Of a stretch of 64,000 nucleotides of DNA, positions 48,609 to 57,277 are shown piece by piece (position 1 is the stretch's first letter; each line of letters starts with the position of its first letter). This DNA is from Streptomyces spirodelae. Its GTDB lineage: Bacteria; Actinomycetota; Actinomycetes; Streptomycetales; Streptomycetaceae. The translations under genes were made by a program, and so were the position numbers. The stretch spans positions 144,838-208,837 of the forward strand of contig NZ_JAFFZN010000010.1 in NCBI RefSeq assembly GCF_017676385.1, in the 5' to 3' direction. The notes below the pieces were generated by a model. It did not search any database. It was not told where the DNA came from and worked only from the letters and a program-made list of their open reading frames with translations.

Positions 48609-49952
48609 ATGTTCACCAGAAACAGAAGGCACCGTCACGCGGTCCGTACGGGCCTGGCCCTCACCCTGCCTGTGGCGGCGCTGGCCGCCTGCGGTGGAGG
48701 CGGAAGCACCGACGTCTCCGCGGAGGCCGGCAGCGGCAAGGGCACGATAAGCGTCTGGGCCCATCAGGGCCAGAAGAGCGAGGCCACCGCGATGCAGAAC
48801 GCGGTGAAGTCCTTCAACTCCTCGCAGAGCAAGATCAAGGCCGAACTGAAGCTGATCCCCGACAAGGACTACACCAAGACGATCACCACCACGGACGCCT
48901 CCAAGCTGCCGGATGTCATGGAGTTCGACGGCCCGACCATGGCGAACTTCGTCTACAACAAGAAGCTCGCCCCCATCGACAGCCATGTCTCCGCCAGCAC
49001 CATGAAGAACGCCACCAGGGCGAACAAGGCCCAGGGCACGATCGGCAAGAAGACGTACGGCCTGGGCATGTACGACTCCGGACTCGGTATCTACGGCAAC
49101 AAGAAGCTCCTGGACGCAGCGGGCGTGAAGTACCCCAAGGGAGAGTCCGGCAGCTGGACGGCGAAGGAGTTCACCGCCGCACTCAAGGCGCTGAAGGCCA
49201 AGGACTCCGACGGCAAGACCCTCGACCTCCAGGAGAACGTAGGCTATGGCAGCGAGTGGGGCACCTACGGCTTCTCACCGATCGTCTGGTCGGCCGGCGG
49301 CTCGCTGCTGAAGGACGGAAAGGCGGCCGGCGCCCTCGACAGTCCCGCGGTGGTCGACGCCATGAAGACCTTCCAGTCCTGGAAGCCGTACGTCGATCCC
49401 AACACCGACAGCAAGGCGTTCACCAAAGGCCGTGTCGCGCTGAGCTGGGTCGGCCACTGGATGTACCCCGACTACAGCAAGGCCCTCGGCGACGATCTGG
49501 TCGTCCTGCCGCTGCCCGACTTCGGCAACGGGACCAAGACCGGCCAGGGCTCGTGGGCCTGGGGCATCGGTGCCGACACCAAGAACGCCAAGGCAGCCGG
49601 GGCCTTCCTCGACTACCTGATGAAGGACACCAACGTCACCGCGATGACGAAGGCCAACGGAGCGGTGCCGGCCACCAGGACGGCGCTCGCCAAGAGCCCG
49701 CTGTACAAGACCGGCGGACCGCTCGAGCTCTTCGCCGACCACCTCGGAAAGCCGTGTGGTGACACCCGGATCACCGAGTCCTGCGTCGCCGTCACCCGCC
49801 CGGTGACCGCCGGATACCCCGTGATCACGTCGAAGTTCAGCGGGGCACTGAACTCCATCTACGGCGGGGCCGACCCCAAGAGCACCTTGGCCAAGGCCGC
49901 CCGCGCCATCGACCGGGACTTCTCGGACAACGCCGGCTACAAGATCCCGTAG
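48609..49952 (+). CDS. Sugar ABC transporter substrate-binding lipoprotein
   Basis: A 447-residue family 1 extracellular binding protein. It has a lipoprotein signal with lipobox LAAC, so C28 is lipidated. The mature protein follows the CUT1 pattern: GTISVWAHQGQKSEATAMQNAVKSFNSSQ, TTDASKLPDVMEFDGPTMANFVYNKKLAPID, GLGMYDSGLGIYGNKKLLDAAGVKYP, FTKGRVALSWVGHWMYPDYSKAL. It is followed by an intercistronic hairpin and two permease genes. The neighbouring GH32 enzyme suggests that sucrose or short fructans are captured. Lys-rich compared with its neighbours, as usual for this class. Confidence 0.95.
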   Translation: MFTRNRRHRHAVRTGLALTLPVAALAACGGGGSTDVSAEAGSGKGTISVWAHQGQKSEATAMQNAVKSFNSSQSKIKAELKLIPDKDYTKTITTTDASKLPDVMEFDGPTMANFVYNKKLAPIDSHVSASTMKNATRANKAQGTIGKKTYGLGMYDSGLGIYGNKKLLDAAGVKYPKGESGSWTAKEFTAALKALKAKDSDGKTLDLQENVGYGSEWGTYGFSPIVWSAGGSLLKDGKAAGALDSPAVVDAMKTFQSWKPYVDPNTDSKAFTKGRVALSWVGHWMYPDYSKALGDDLVVLPLPDFGNGTKTGQGSWAWGIGADTKNAKAAGAFLDYLMKDTNVTAMTKANGAVPATRTALAKSPLYKTGGPLELFADHLGKPCGDTRITESCVAVTRPVTAGYPVITSKFSGALNSIYGGADPKSTLAKAARAIDRDFSDNAGYKIP

Positions 49953-49969
49953 ACCGCAGAACGCATCGG

Positions 49970-50007
49970 CGGCGGGACGGCGCAGGCGCAGCATGCCCGT
50001 CCCGCCG
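49970..50007 (+). terminator. Intercistronic hairpin after the binding-protein gene
   Basis: CGGCGGGACGG (49970-49980) and CCGTCCCGCCG (49997-50007) form an 11-bp stem with a 16-nt loop between the binding-protein stop and the first permease start. Such elements reduce read-through or protect the upstream mRNA, giving more binding protein than permease. Confidence 0.65.
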
Positions 50008-50023
50008 GGAACAGGACCCACCC

Positions 50024-51049
50024 GTGAATTCCGTGGATTCCGCCCGGCCCACGCTCCCAGACGGGGAGCAGGACCCACCCATCATCTCCGAGAACCCGAC
50101 ACGGCCCGGGCACCCGGTACGAGCCAAGCGCTCGACGCGTTCTGCACGGAAGAACCGCGACTGGGTGCACGGACTGGCGATGTCCGCGCCGGCCGTCGTC
50201 GGACTCATCGTCTTCGTCGGTGTGCCGTTCGGCTACGCCGTGGTGCTCTCCTTCTACAACGTGCGGCTCGGCTCGCCGCTGGCGCCGTCGTTCTTCGGCC
50301 TGGAGCAGTACCGGCGGCTGTTCACCGACCCCGATCTGTCGGGCCCGTTCCTGCGGGCGCTGCTCAACAACCTGACCTTCGCCGGGGTCGTCGTACCACT
50401 GCAGACCGCCCTCGCCCTGGCGCTGGCGATCCTGCTGAACCGCAAGCTGAAAGCCATCGGTCTCTTCCGGTCCTTCTTCTTCATGCCGGTGGTCTTCCCC
50501 ATGGCGCTGGTTGCCGTGATCTGGCGGCTGATCCTCGCCCGCAGCGATCAGGGCATGCTCAACTCCGCCCTGGACCTGGTGAGTTTCGGCAACTGGGGTG
50601 CCTTCAGCTGGCTCGGTGACGCCACCACAGCCATGGCCTCGATCATCGTGCTCTCCGTCTGGCAGGGCGTCGGCTTCCAGATGGTCATTCTTCTCGCCGG
50701 GCTCCAGCAGATCCCCAACGAACTCTACGAAGCCGCCCGGCTCGACCGTGCCACGCGCTGGCAGCAGTTCCGCCATGTCACCCTGCCCGGCATCCGTGGC
50801 ACCCTCGTGTTCGTCGCCATGCTCACCTCGGTGCTGTCCTTCCGGGTCTTCGACCAGGTGTACATCCTCGTCCGCGGCGGCGGCCTCGACGAGGACGCCA
50901 CTCGCACTGTGATGTACCAGGCGGTCACCACCGCTTTCGACCAGAACAACATCGGCCAGGCTTCGGCGATCACGGTCGTCTTCTTCCTGATCGTCGTCGC
51001 CCTGACGCTCGTCCAGCGCCGCGTCGTGCGGCCCGGAAACGAGGACTGA
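50024..51049 (+). CDS. Sugar ABC transporter permease (MalF-like)
   Basis: A 341-residue CUT1 inner-membrane permease. About 45 hydrophilic N-terminal residues precede six helices (GLAMSAPAVVGLIVFVGVPFGYAVVLSFYNV; VVPLQTALALALAILLN; LFRSFFFMPVVFPMALVAVIWRLIL; ASIIVLSVWQGVGFQMVILLAGL; and two more). The EAA loop that docks the ATPase is YEAARLDRATRWQQFRHVTLPG. GTG start. It lies 3 bp before the second permease gene. No ATPase gene is in the operon; streptomycetes usually supply a shared MsiK ATPase. Confidence 0.95.
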   Translation: MNSVDSARPTLPDGEQDPPIISENPTRPGHPVRAKRSTRSARKNRDWVHGLAMSAPAVVGLIVFVGVPFGYAVVLSFYNVRLGSPLAPSFFGLEQYRRLFTDPDLSGPFLRALLNNLTFAGVVVPLQTALALALAILLNRKLKAIGLFRSFFFMPVVFPMALVAVIWRLILARSDQGMLNSALDLVSFGNWGAFSWLGDATTAMASIIVLSVWQGVGFQMVILLAGLQQIPNELYEAARLDRATRWQQFRHVTLPGIRGTLVFVAMLTSVLSFRVFDQVYILVRGGGLDEDATRTVMYQAVTTAFDQNNIGQASAITVVFFLIVVALTLVQRRVVRPGNED

Positions 51050-51052
51050 CCC

Positions 51053-51895
51053 ATGGCCACGCCCCGCACACAGCTGCGCCGCCTCATGGACTACGCCGTA
51101 CTCAGCGTACTGGCGTTCGTCTTCACGCTGCCTGTGACCTATCTGTTCCTGGGCAGCCTCAAGCCCTCCGACGAAGTGCTCAACGGCCTGTCCGGTTTCC
51201 TCCCCACCCACCTGTCCTTCGACAACTACTTCGCCGTCCTCGACGCCCTCAACTCCGAGAGCACCGGCTATTTCTGGCGCTTCATGGGCGTCTCGCTGCT
51301 GCTGGCTTTCGTGGTGGTGACGGGGGGCCTGTTCGTCAACTCGATGGCCGCGTACGGACTGTCACGGCTGAAGTGGCGAGGCCGGGAAGCGGTCATGACC
51401 CTCATCCTGCTGCTGATGCTGATCCCGTTCGAGTCGGTGGCCGTCCCGCTGTTCTACATGTTCAACGACCAGCGGAACACGCTGCTCATCCAGGCGCTTC
51501 CGTTCATCGCCAACGCCTTCTCCGTCTACCAGTTCCATACGTTCTTCCGCTCGATCCCACCGAGCATCGAGGAAGCGGCCCGCCTCGACGGCGCCGGCCC
51601 CTGGCGTACGTTCTTCGCCATCGTCGTCCCGATGAGCAAGCCCGCGTTCGCGTCCGTCGCCATCCTCACCTTCCTCATCCAGTGGGGCTCCTTCCTGTGG
51701 CCCGTCCTGATGGTGTCCGACCCCTCGGTCCGCCCCCTCCCGCTGGAGATGAGCGTCTTCCAGGGCCAAGAGCCGCTCGACTGGGGCCAGACCCTCGCCT
51801 TCGGCGTACTCCTGGTCCTGCCCGTCCTCGCCGTTTTCGCCTTCTTCCAGCGCTGGTTCGTCCAGGGCGTCGCCAACTCCGCGATAAAGGGGTGA
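51053..51895 (+). CDS. Sugar ABC transporter permease (MalG-like)
   Basis: A 280-residue CUT1 permease partner with six helices. The EAA loop is EEAARLDGAGPWRTFFAIVVPMSKPAFASVAILTF, and the C-terminus is FQRWFVQGVANSAIKG, the usual ending for this subunit. It begins 3 bp after the first permease, so translation is coupled. The operon ends here with an exceptionally strong hairpin terminator. Confidence 0.95.
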   Translation: MATPRTQLRRLMDYAVLSVLAFVFTLPVTYLFLGSLKPSDEVLNGLSGFLPTHLSFDNYFAVLDALNSESTGYFWRFMGVSLLLAFVVVTGGLFVNSMAAYGLSRLKWRGREAVMTLILLLMLIPFESVAVPLFYMFNDQRNTLLIQALPFIANAFSVYQFHTFFRSIPPSIEEAARLDGAGPWRTFFAIVVPMSKPAFASVAILTFLIQWGSFLWPVLMVSDPSVRPLPLEMSVFQGQEPLDWGQTLAFGVLLVLPVLAVFAFFQRWFVQGVANSAIKG

Positions 51896-51972
51896 GCGCC
51901 GGCGGCAGTTGAAAGCGACTGGACAAGCTCCACACGGGCAACAGCTACGGAGGCCCGGATCCAGACGGGCAC

Positions 51973-52021
51973 AGGCCCCCGGTGATCACAGAGTGCGAAG
52001 CTCTGTGATCACCGGGGGCCT
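51973..52021 (+). terminator. Very strong terminator, perfect 21-bp stem
   Basis: Arms at 51973-51993 and 52001-52021 are perfectly complementary over 21 bp (outer part AGGCCCCCGGTGATCACAGAG) around a 7-nt TGCGAAG loop. It lies 78 nt after the last permease gene and before the converging DinB gene, so it ends transcription in both directions. Confidence 0.9.
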
Positions 52022-52093
52022 CTCCGTTGGGCTGCCATCCTGTCCGGCGTTGCCTCGGTCCGACTCCGGCTCCGCCCGTGATCTGCGCCGGAT

Positions 52094-52600
52094 CTAGTCG
52101 CCGGTGGTGCCGTCGAGCATCTCGCGCAGGATGTCCAGGTGCCCGTTGTGGCGGGCCGTCTCCTCGGTGAGGTGGAGGAGGATCCAGCGCAGGTCGACGT
52201 GGAGGCCGTTGCGCACGGCTCGCTGGGCCTGCTTGTCCAAGCTGCTCCCGGCGACCAGTTCGCGGTAGTGGGCGCTCTGTTCGGCGTATTCGTCGAGCAG
52301 TTGCGTGAGGGGGAAGTCGACGGCGATACGCATCTCGCGGTCGGGGTCCTCCTCGGTCCAGGGACCCTGGTCTTCCTCGCCGAGGAAGACCACTTGGAAC
52401 CAGTGGTACTCGACCCAGCGAAGGTGGTTGATCACTCCGCTCATGGTCATCAGCGGGGAGCCCGGCAGGAGCGCCTTACGTGCGTTCTCAGCGGAGACGC
52501 CATCGCACTTGGCACGGGCGGTGTCACGTGCGTAGTCGAGAAACGTGGTGAGCTGGGTGCGCTCGTCCCACGCGGGCGGTGTGTCGTCGATTCTGGTCAT
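52094..52600 (-). CDS. DinB/DUF664-family protein
   Basis: A 168-residue four-helix DinB-superfamily protein of the DUF664 type, common in actinobacteria and related to mycothiol-dependent enzymes. Metal-ligand histidines are expected in LMTMSGVINHLRWVEYHWFQVVFLG and WILLHLTEETARHNGHLDILREML, both typical of the family. It may transfer mycothiol or act in detoxification; the substrate is unknown. ATG 52600. The AadA-like gene upstream runs in the same direction with a 59-bp gap. Confidence 0.88.
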   Translation of the reverse strand: MTRIDDTPPAWDERTQLTTFLDYARDTARAKCDGVSAENARKALLPGSPLMTMSGVINHLRWVEYHWFQVVFLGEEDQGPWTEEDPDREMRIAVDFPLTQLLDEYAEQSAHYRELVAGSSLDKQAQRAVRNGLHVDLRWILLHLTEETARHNGHLDILREMLDGTTGD

Positions 52601-52659
52601 CGCGCGAAGCGTCCCCGATCACCGCGACCGATGTCGAGGCATTTACTGAGTTCGGGCTT

Positions 52660-53475
52660 TCAGGGTGACGACGACGGTGGGCCGGGATGCGTTTTGCGAG
52701 TGCCCCTCACATCCGCAGGGGGAGCGAGCAGTCGGTCGATCTCGCCGAGCACGCGGTCCACGTGCGGACGCACCTGCGCCTGCAATGCATCGCTCCAGCT
52801 CTCCTCGGAGTAGTGGCAGTTGAGATAGAGCTGCCTGGCGTGCTCGAGGACGGCGCGGTGCTCGGGCGGGAGCTGGGCGAGGGCCCAGTCGGCGGCGGCG
52901 TCCTTCGACTTGATCTGCCCGGTGGCGAGTGTGTTCCAGATGCGGGCGAAGGTCAACAGGACGTTGCGGGTGTCGCTGTCCAGGTCGTCGAGCAGGCTGG
53001 GGATACCCGCCACACTCGACCGGACCAGGTCGGCCTGCGGAACCGGGTCGAGGACCTGCGCCGGGCGCGGACCGGTGAGGGAGATGTCGCCGGTCAGCGC
53101 CATGGGGATCAGCAGGGCCAGATCGGGCATCGGCTCCGGCTGGGGGACCTCCCCGGCCTCGTACTCGGCGCGCAGCCACTCGCCGTAGAGGAAATCGCCG
53201 GTCGGTGGGTACCGCCACGGCTTGACCTCGGACTGGACGACCACGGTGAGCTCGACCGGGCGGACCTCGTTTCGAGAGCCGGAGATCCGCCGTAGTCCAC
53301 CGAGGAGTGTCCGTCGCTCCTGCTCGTCCATTCGCCGCCGGGAGACAACCAGCACGTCCACGTCGCTGGCCGGCCTGAGTCCACCGAGCACGGAGGATCC
53401 GTGGAGGTAGGTGCCGATGACATCTTGGCCCAGCACACCGTCGACCAGACCCACGATCTCCTGAACCTGATTCAC
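52660..53475 (-). CDS. AadA-like aminoglycoside nucleotidyltransferase
   Basis: A 271-residue protein with the nucleotidyltransferase motif YLHGSSVLGGLRPASDVDVLVV (GSx10DxD) near residues 23-44, as in ANT(3'')/ANT(9) enzymes that adenylylate streptomycin, spectinomycin or related drugs. The C-terminal helical domain (DLALLIPMALTGDISLTGPRPAQVLDPVP...KSKDAAADWALAQLPPEHRAVLEHARQLYL) also matches AadA, including the KDAAADWA segment. GTG start with AGGAGA upstream. It is chromosomal-looking, with normal base composition and no integron or mobile element near, so resistance activity is an inference from family only. Confidence 0.88.
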   Translation of the reverse strand: MNQVQEIVGLVDGVLGQDVIGTYLHGSSVLGGLRPASDVDVLVVSRRRMDEQERRTLLGGLRRISGSRNEVRPVELTVVVQSEVKPWRYPPTGDFLYGEWLRAEYEAGEVPQPEPMPDLALLIPMALTGDISLTGPRPAQVLDPVPQADLVRSSVAGIPSLLDDLDSDTRNVLLTFARIWNTLATGQIKSKDAAADWALAQLPPEHRAVLEHARQLYLNCHYSEESWSDALQAQVRPHVDRVLGEIDRLLAPPADVRGTRKTHPGPPSSSP

Positions 53476-53607
53476 TGCACCAGCGTCTCCTGTGATCCGG
53501 CCGACTGCACCGCATTATCTGACGTGACTGGTCAGGGAGATGTGGGGAGGTCGAGGGCGAGGCCGGTTCCGAGTGAACAGCCCGCCCCCGTCCTTCTGCA
53601 GCACCCT

Positions 53608-54357
53608 TCAGTAGGCGAGCTCCCCGATGCCGCCATCGACTCGCAGCACGGTGCCAACGGTGTAGGCGGACTCGTCGGAGGCGAGATACACAGCTGCCTT
53701 CGCCATCTCGGTGGCGGTCCCCAGCCGATGAAGTGGCACGGTTCGCCGGAGTTCCTCGTAGACGGCGGCTTGCCGCTCCGGGCCGAGCGGTGTGAACGCA
53801 TTGGTGACGGTCGGCCCGGGGCTCAGTCCGTTGACGCGAACGCCCCGCTCTTTGAGCTCGTGGGTCAGCCCGCGGGCATAGGACAGCAGCCCCGCCTTGG
53901 CGGCGCCGTACACCGTCGCGTTCTCGTGTCCGACGAAAGCGGAGACCGAACCGACGAGGATGACCGAGGATTGCTGCGAGAAGAGCGGCAACAGGGCCTT
54001 GATCAGGAAGAACGGCGCTTTGAGGTTGGTTGCGAGGAGCCTGTCGAATGCCTCCTCGGTCCATTCCTCGATCGGGAGATGGGTGATGTCGGCGGCGTTG
54101 CTCATCAGGATGTCGAGCTTCGGCCATTCCGCCTGGAGTCGCGCTGCGAGCGCCGCCTGGCCGGGTACGTCGCCGGCGTCGCTGAGGACGGGCAGCAGTG
54201 GCCCGTCCAATTGCCGGGCCGCCTCGTCCAGTCTTTCCTGCGAGCGGCCGGTGATCGCGACGGATGCTCCTTCGGCGAGGAATTCGCGGGCGGTCTCCAG
54301 TCCTATGCCGCTCGTCCCTCCTGTGATCAGTGCGTACTTTCCCTCGAGACGACCCAT
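53608..54357 (-). CDS. Short-chain dehydrogenase/reductase
   Basis: A 249-residue classical SDR. TGGTSGIG (residues 12-19) binds NADP(H); NAAD-like motif NAADI follows; the catalytic Ser and YxxxK are in LVGSVSAFVGHENATVYGAAKAG. Substrate unknown. ATG 54357 with AAGGAAAGAG upstream. A second SDR of the same length starts 855 bp upstream on the same strand (105-bp gap between genes); both are transcribed away from a leaderless TetR gene, so the three may form one regulated group. Confidence 0.92.
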   Translation of the reverse strand: MGRLEGKYALITGGTSGIGLETAREFLAEGASVAITGRSQERLDEAARQLDGPLLPVLSDAGDVPGQAALAARLQAEWPKLDILMSNAADITHLPIEEWTEEAFDRLLATNLKAPFFLIKALLPLFSQQSSVILVGSVSAFVGHENATVYGAAKAGLLSYARGLTHELKERGVRVNGLSPGPTVTNAFTPLGPERQAAVYEELRRTVPLHRLGTATEMAKAAVYLASDESAYTVGTVLRVDGGIGELAY

Positions 54358-54462
54358 GATTCTCTTTCCTTCACTCGGCGCCATGGCGCGTGAATCGGCA
54401 GCGATGACGGGCTGTCCCCGTCAGCAACGGCACTGTCCGGCGGCAGCGGTGGCGGCCGCGGC

Positions 54463-55212
54463 TCAGATCGCGGTTCGGCCGCCGTCGGCGGGCATGACAG
54501 CACCGGTCACATAACTGGCTCGGTCACCGGCGAGAAAGGCGACCACGCGCGCTACTTCGGCCGGGTCGGCGGTGCGCTTCAGCGCGGTGGTCAGGCCCAT
54601 GCCACCCATGTCGGGGCCCAGCGCCGCGATCACCTTCGAGGTGCGCATCGGACCGGGAGCGACAGCGTTGACCCGCACGTTCGACGATGCGAACTCTGCC
54701 GCCCAAGTGCGGGTCAGCGATTCGAGCGCGGCCTTGGTGGCGCCGTACACGGCCATTCCCGGCATGCCGAGACCGGCCGCGGTGGAGCTGACGTTGACGA
54801 TGCTGCCGCCGCCGTTGGCGGCCATCTTCGGCGCGAGCAGCGCGGTGAGCAGGAACGGCGCACGCACGTTGACCGCGAAGGCGGCGTCGTAGCCCGCGAG
54901 GTCCTGCTCGGTGGTCGGAGCGAACGTCATGACGCTCGCGTTGTTGATCAATATGTCCACAGCTCCGGCGTCCGCGGCCAGCTGCTGCACGGCTGCTGTG
55001 TCGGTCACGTCGGCCGTGACGAAACGCACCGTCGCGGTGGACTCGCCCCCGGCCGTGCGGAGGTCCTCGACGACCTGGGCTCCGCGCTCCGGATCGGTGC
55101 CGGTGAGGATCAGGTCGGCTCCCCCGGCGGCCAGCACTCGGGCCGTCACATGTCCGAGCCCGCCGATCGCGCCGGATCCGGTGATGAGTGCTGCCTTTCC
55201 CGCAAAGTCCAT
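54463..55212 (-). CDS. Short-chain dehydrogenase/reductase
   Basis: A 249-residue SDR. The cofactor loop is TGSGAIGGLGHV, a longer variant of the usual TGxxxGxG. NNAS is at about residue 90, and the catalytic Ser-Tyr-Lys are in IVNVSSTAAGLGMPGMAVYGATKAALESL. The C-terminal ASYVTGAVMPADGG is typical. ATG 55212; an upstream frame extends further without conservation. It is divergent from the TetR gene at 55332 across a palindromic operator, so it is the likely main target of that repressor. Confidence 0.92.
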   Translation of the reverse strand: MDFAGKAALITGSGAIGGLGHVTARVLAAGGADLILTGTDPERGAQVVEDLRTAGGESTATVRFVTADVTDTAAVQQLAADAGAVDILINNASVMTFAPTTEQDLAGYDAAFAVNVRAPFLLTALLAPKMAANGGGSIVNVSSTAAGLGMPGMAVYGATKAALESLTRTWAAEFASSNVRVNAVAPGPMRTSKVIAALGPDMGGMGLTTALKRTADPAEVARVVAFLAGDRASYVTGAVMPADGGRTAI

Positions 55213-55290
55213 TGCTTCGCCCTTCGCGACCGGCATGCAGCCGGCCGACTTCTGTGCAGTCGTTCCAAAAGTAATGCGAGAGAAGCTATG

Positions 55291-55324
55291 ACTTCTTGAA
55301 CGCCCTGTCAAGAAGTTGTAGTGT
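55291..55324 (+). promoter_or_regulatory. TetR promoter overlapped by its operator; leaderless start
   Basis: TTGAAC (55296-55301) and TAGTGT (55319-55324) are 17 bp apart. Transcription 7-8 nt after the -10 would start at about 55331-55332, exactly the GTG start codon, so the mRNA is probably leaderless. ACTTCTTGA (55291-55299) and TCAAGAAGT (55308-55316) form a perfect 9-8-9 palindrome covering the -35 and spacer, ideal for autorepression. Confidence 0.7.
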
Positions 55325-55331
55325 CGGACAC

Positions 55332-55931
55332 GTGGCACGAACCGGACGCCCCCGCGGATTCGACAAGGACCAGACGCTGACGCGGGCACTTGAACTGTTC
55401 TGGTCCCGGGGATACGGGTCGACATCGATCCAGGACCTGGTCGACGCGCTGGCCGTGGAACGCGGCAGCCTCTACGGAACGTTCGGTGACAAGCGCCGTT
55501 TCTATCTCGACGCCGTCAGGCTCTACTGGGAGGTGTACGAGCGACACCTGATCGCCGCGCTCGACACCACCCCACTCCTGCCGGCGCTGCGCGAGATCCT
55601 GACCCACCCGGCACGCCTGGACGAACTGATCTCCGACGTGGGGGTACCGCAGGGCTGCCTGGTCGGCAACACCACCGCGGAACTCGTCCCCCACGACAGC
55701 GAAGCCACACAAGTCGTCACCCGCTCATACCGCCGGTTCACGGAGATCCTCACCGACGCGCTGCGCCGCGCACAGACCGCCGGCGAAGTCACCGACGCCG
55801 CCCGCCCCGAGGACCAGGCCCAGCTACTGCTCTACGTCGTCCAGGGCCTCTCGCTCGTATCGCGGGCAGGTCTCGACAGGACAGCGGCCCTGGCCGCGAT
55901 CGACACCGCGATCGACGCACTGCGGGCCTGA
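55332..55931 (+). CDS. TetR-family regulator of the SDR genes
   Basis: A 199-residue regulator beginning VARTGRPRGFDKDQTLTRALELFWSRGYGSTSIQDLVDALAVERGSLYGTFGDKRRFYLDAVRLYW, an AcrR/YxaF-like DNA-binding domain. The C-terminal domain resembles the TetR_C_16 or LmrA/YxaF type: PARLDELISDVGVPQGCLVGNTTAELVPHDSEA, including the GCLVGNTTAEL segment common to aldehyde- or quinone-responsive members. GTG 55332 is chosen because it coincides with the predicted transcription start. No Shine-Dalgarno is present. Confidence 0.92.
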   Translation: MARTGRPRGFDKDQTLTRALELFWSRGYGSTSIQDLVDALAVERGSLYGTFGDKRRFYLDAVRLYWEVYERHLIAALDTTPLLPALREILTHPARLDELISDVGVPQGCLVGNTTAELVPHDSEATQVVTRSYRRFTEILTDALRRAQTAGEVTDAARPEDQAQLLLYVVQGLSLVSRAGLDRTAALAAIDTAIDALRA

Positions 55932-56121
55932 CCGAAAGCCGTACCGGCGTACCGGCCCAGCGGTCGGCCGCCGCAGGCCGACAAGGGCGTCAAGGACGAC
56001 AACGGGATGCCACGGGAACGGGGCCGTCACGGTCCGCCACCAGCCGAGGTGCCGGATCAGCCGGCCGATGGTCATCCGAGCGGCTGCGCACCCTCGCGGA
56101 ATGACCCGCCGGCCGGGTGGG

Positions 56122-57042
56122 TCAGCGGGTGATGAACGGTTCGGTCAGGTGCGGGGTCGCGAGGTGGAGGGTGTCGGCGGCCCTGCTACCGAGGACCTGT
56201 TCTCTTGAGGCTCGCGCCTGCTCGACGTCCATCTCGTGGGCGTAGGCGAGTTCGGGGTGGAGCAGCTGGATCGCGTGCACGAGCAGGTCACCGGTGACGG
56301 TGACGAGTTCGCGCCCGGAGGTGACGAGCACGCTCTGGTGGCCGGGCGTGTGACCGGGCGTGGCGAACGCGCGCTCGCCGTTGCGCAGCGGGGTGTCGCC
56401 GTCGAGGAGCCGTAGCTGATCGGTCTTCCGGAGCGGGTCGATGAGAGTGGCCCGCAGCTGCGGGTTGACCTCGTCGATCGCGTCGAGTTCGGCCTGCTGC
56501 AACAGGTATGCGGCGTTCGGGAAGAACGGCCGCGACTGCTCGCCACCGACGACGGCCCAGCCCACGTGGTCGGTATGGAGGTGCGTGAGCACCACGGTGT
56601 CCACGTCGGATGGTTCGATACCCGCGGCGGCCAGCGACGCCGGGAGCACCCCAGGCACGGGCGCCCACGAGGCCGCCGGGCTGTCGGCCGGGCCGATCCC
56701 CGCGTCTACCAGCGTCACACCCTGGTCGCTGCGGATCGCGAACGCGCGGAACTGGAGCCGCCAACGCCCGTCGGCGTCCAGCGCGCCGGGATCGAGCCGG
56801 TCGGCCGCCGCCCACTGCTCGGCAGTCGCGCCGGGGAACGCCTCCGACCTGGGAGAGAAAAAAGGGCCCGCACCGTCGGCGAGCGCGATCACGGTGTACG
56901 GACCGACCTGAAGGGAAGGGGGCACCCCACAGATGGTGCCACCGGCGGGCCACCCACGATCAGGCGGGTCGCCCCGAGCCGACTCCGGGCCGAGAGCGCC
57001 TCGCAGCACACCGGCTCGGGCATCGGCCGCTTCCCTCTCCAT
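56122..57042 (-). CDS. Metallo-beta-lactamase-fold hydrolase
   Basis: A protein of up to 306 residues with the MBL fold. Zinc ligands: HLHTDH at about residues 152-157, later His in FATPGHTPGHQSVL, Asp in VTGDLLVHA, and a C-terminal His in ATPHLTEPF. Overall it resembles AttM-like lactonases and related hydrolases. The first 40 residues (GALGPESARGDPPDRGWPAGG) are not conserved, so a GTG near 56928 may be the true start. It lies downstream of an HxlR regulator in the same direction. Substrate unknown. Confidence 0.85.
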   Translation of the reverse strand: MEREAADARAGVLRGALGPESARGDPPDRGWPAGGTICGVPPSLQVGPYTVIALADGAGPFFSPRSEAFPGATAEQWAAADRLDPGALDADGRWRLQFRAFAIRSDQGVTLVDAGIGPADSPAASWAPVPGVLPASLAAAGIEPSDVDTVVLTHLHTDHVGWAVVGGEQSRPFFPNAAYLLQQAELDAIDEVNPQLRATLIDPLRKTDQLRLLDGDTPLRNGERAFATPGHTPGHQSVLVTSGRELVTVTGDLLVHAIQLLHPELAYAHEMDVEQARASREQVLGSRAADTLHLATPHLTEPFITR

Positions 57043-57277
57043 GACGCCTCATTGAGCTTTTGCCAATCCTGGTTTGGGCAGTCGGCGAGTCGTTTCCGCA
57101 TCACCGGGGAGAGGAAGAAGTTGGGGCCGTTCCAGCCGAACTGCGTCGCGAAACCACGGTTGACCCACCACGGGATGGCTCGGTAGCCGATCGGGCGAAG
57201 CGCGGACCACAGGGGTAGCCACCAACGTGAGAGCGAGAAGGAGTCGCGCAGGGCGCGAGGGTGTCGCTGCGTGTTCG
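57043..57277 (-). pseudogene. Possible gene remnant between HxlR and MBL genes
   Basis: A minus-strand frame reads RWWLPLWSALRPIGYRAIPWW and GFATQFGWNGPNFFLSPVMRKRLADCPNQDWQKLNEA. It is rich in Trp and looks like a real protein, but has no start of its own because upstream it runs antisense to the HxlR frame, and it continues into the MBL gene in another frame. I cannot name a family. It may be a decayed membrane-protein gene. Confidence 0.25.

Noticed and set aside
52660..53475. AadA-like gene as part of an integron or mobile resistance cassette
   Set aside because: No integrase, attC-like site, transposase or composition shift nearby; it looks like a native chromosomal gene.
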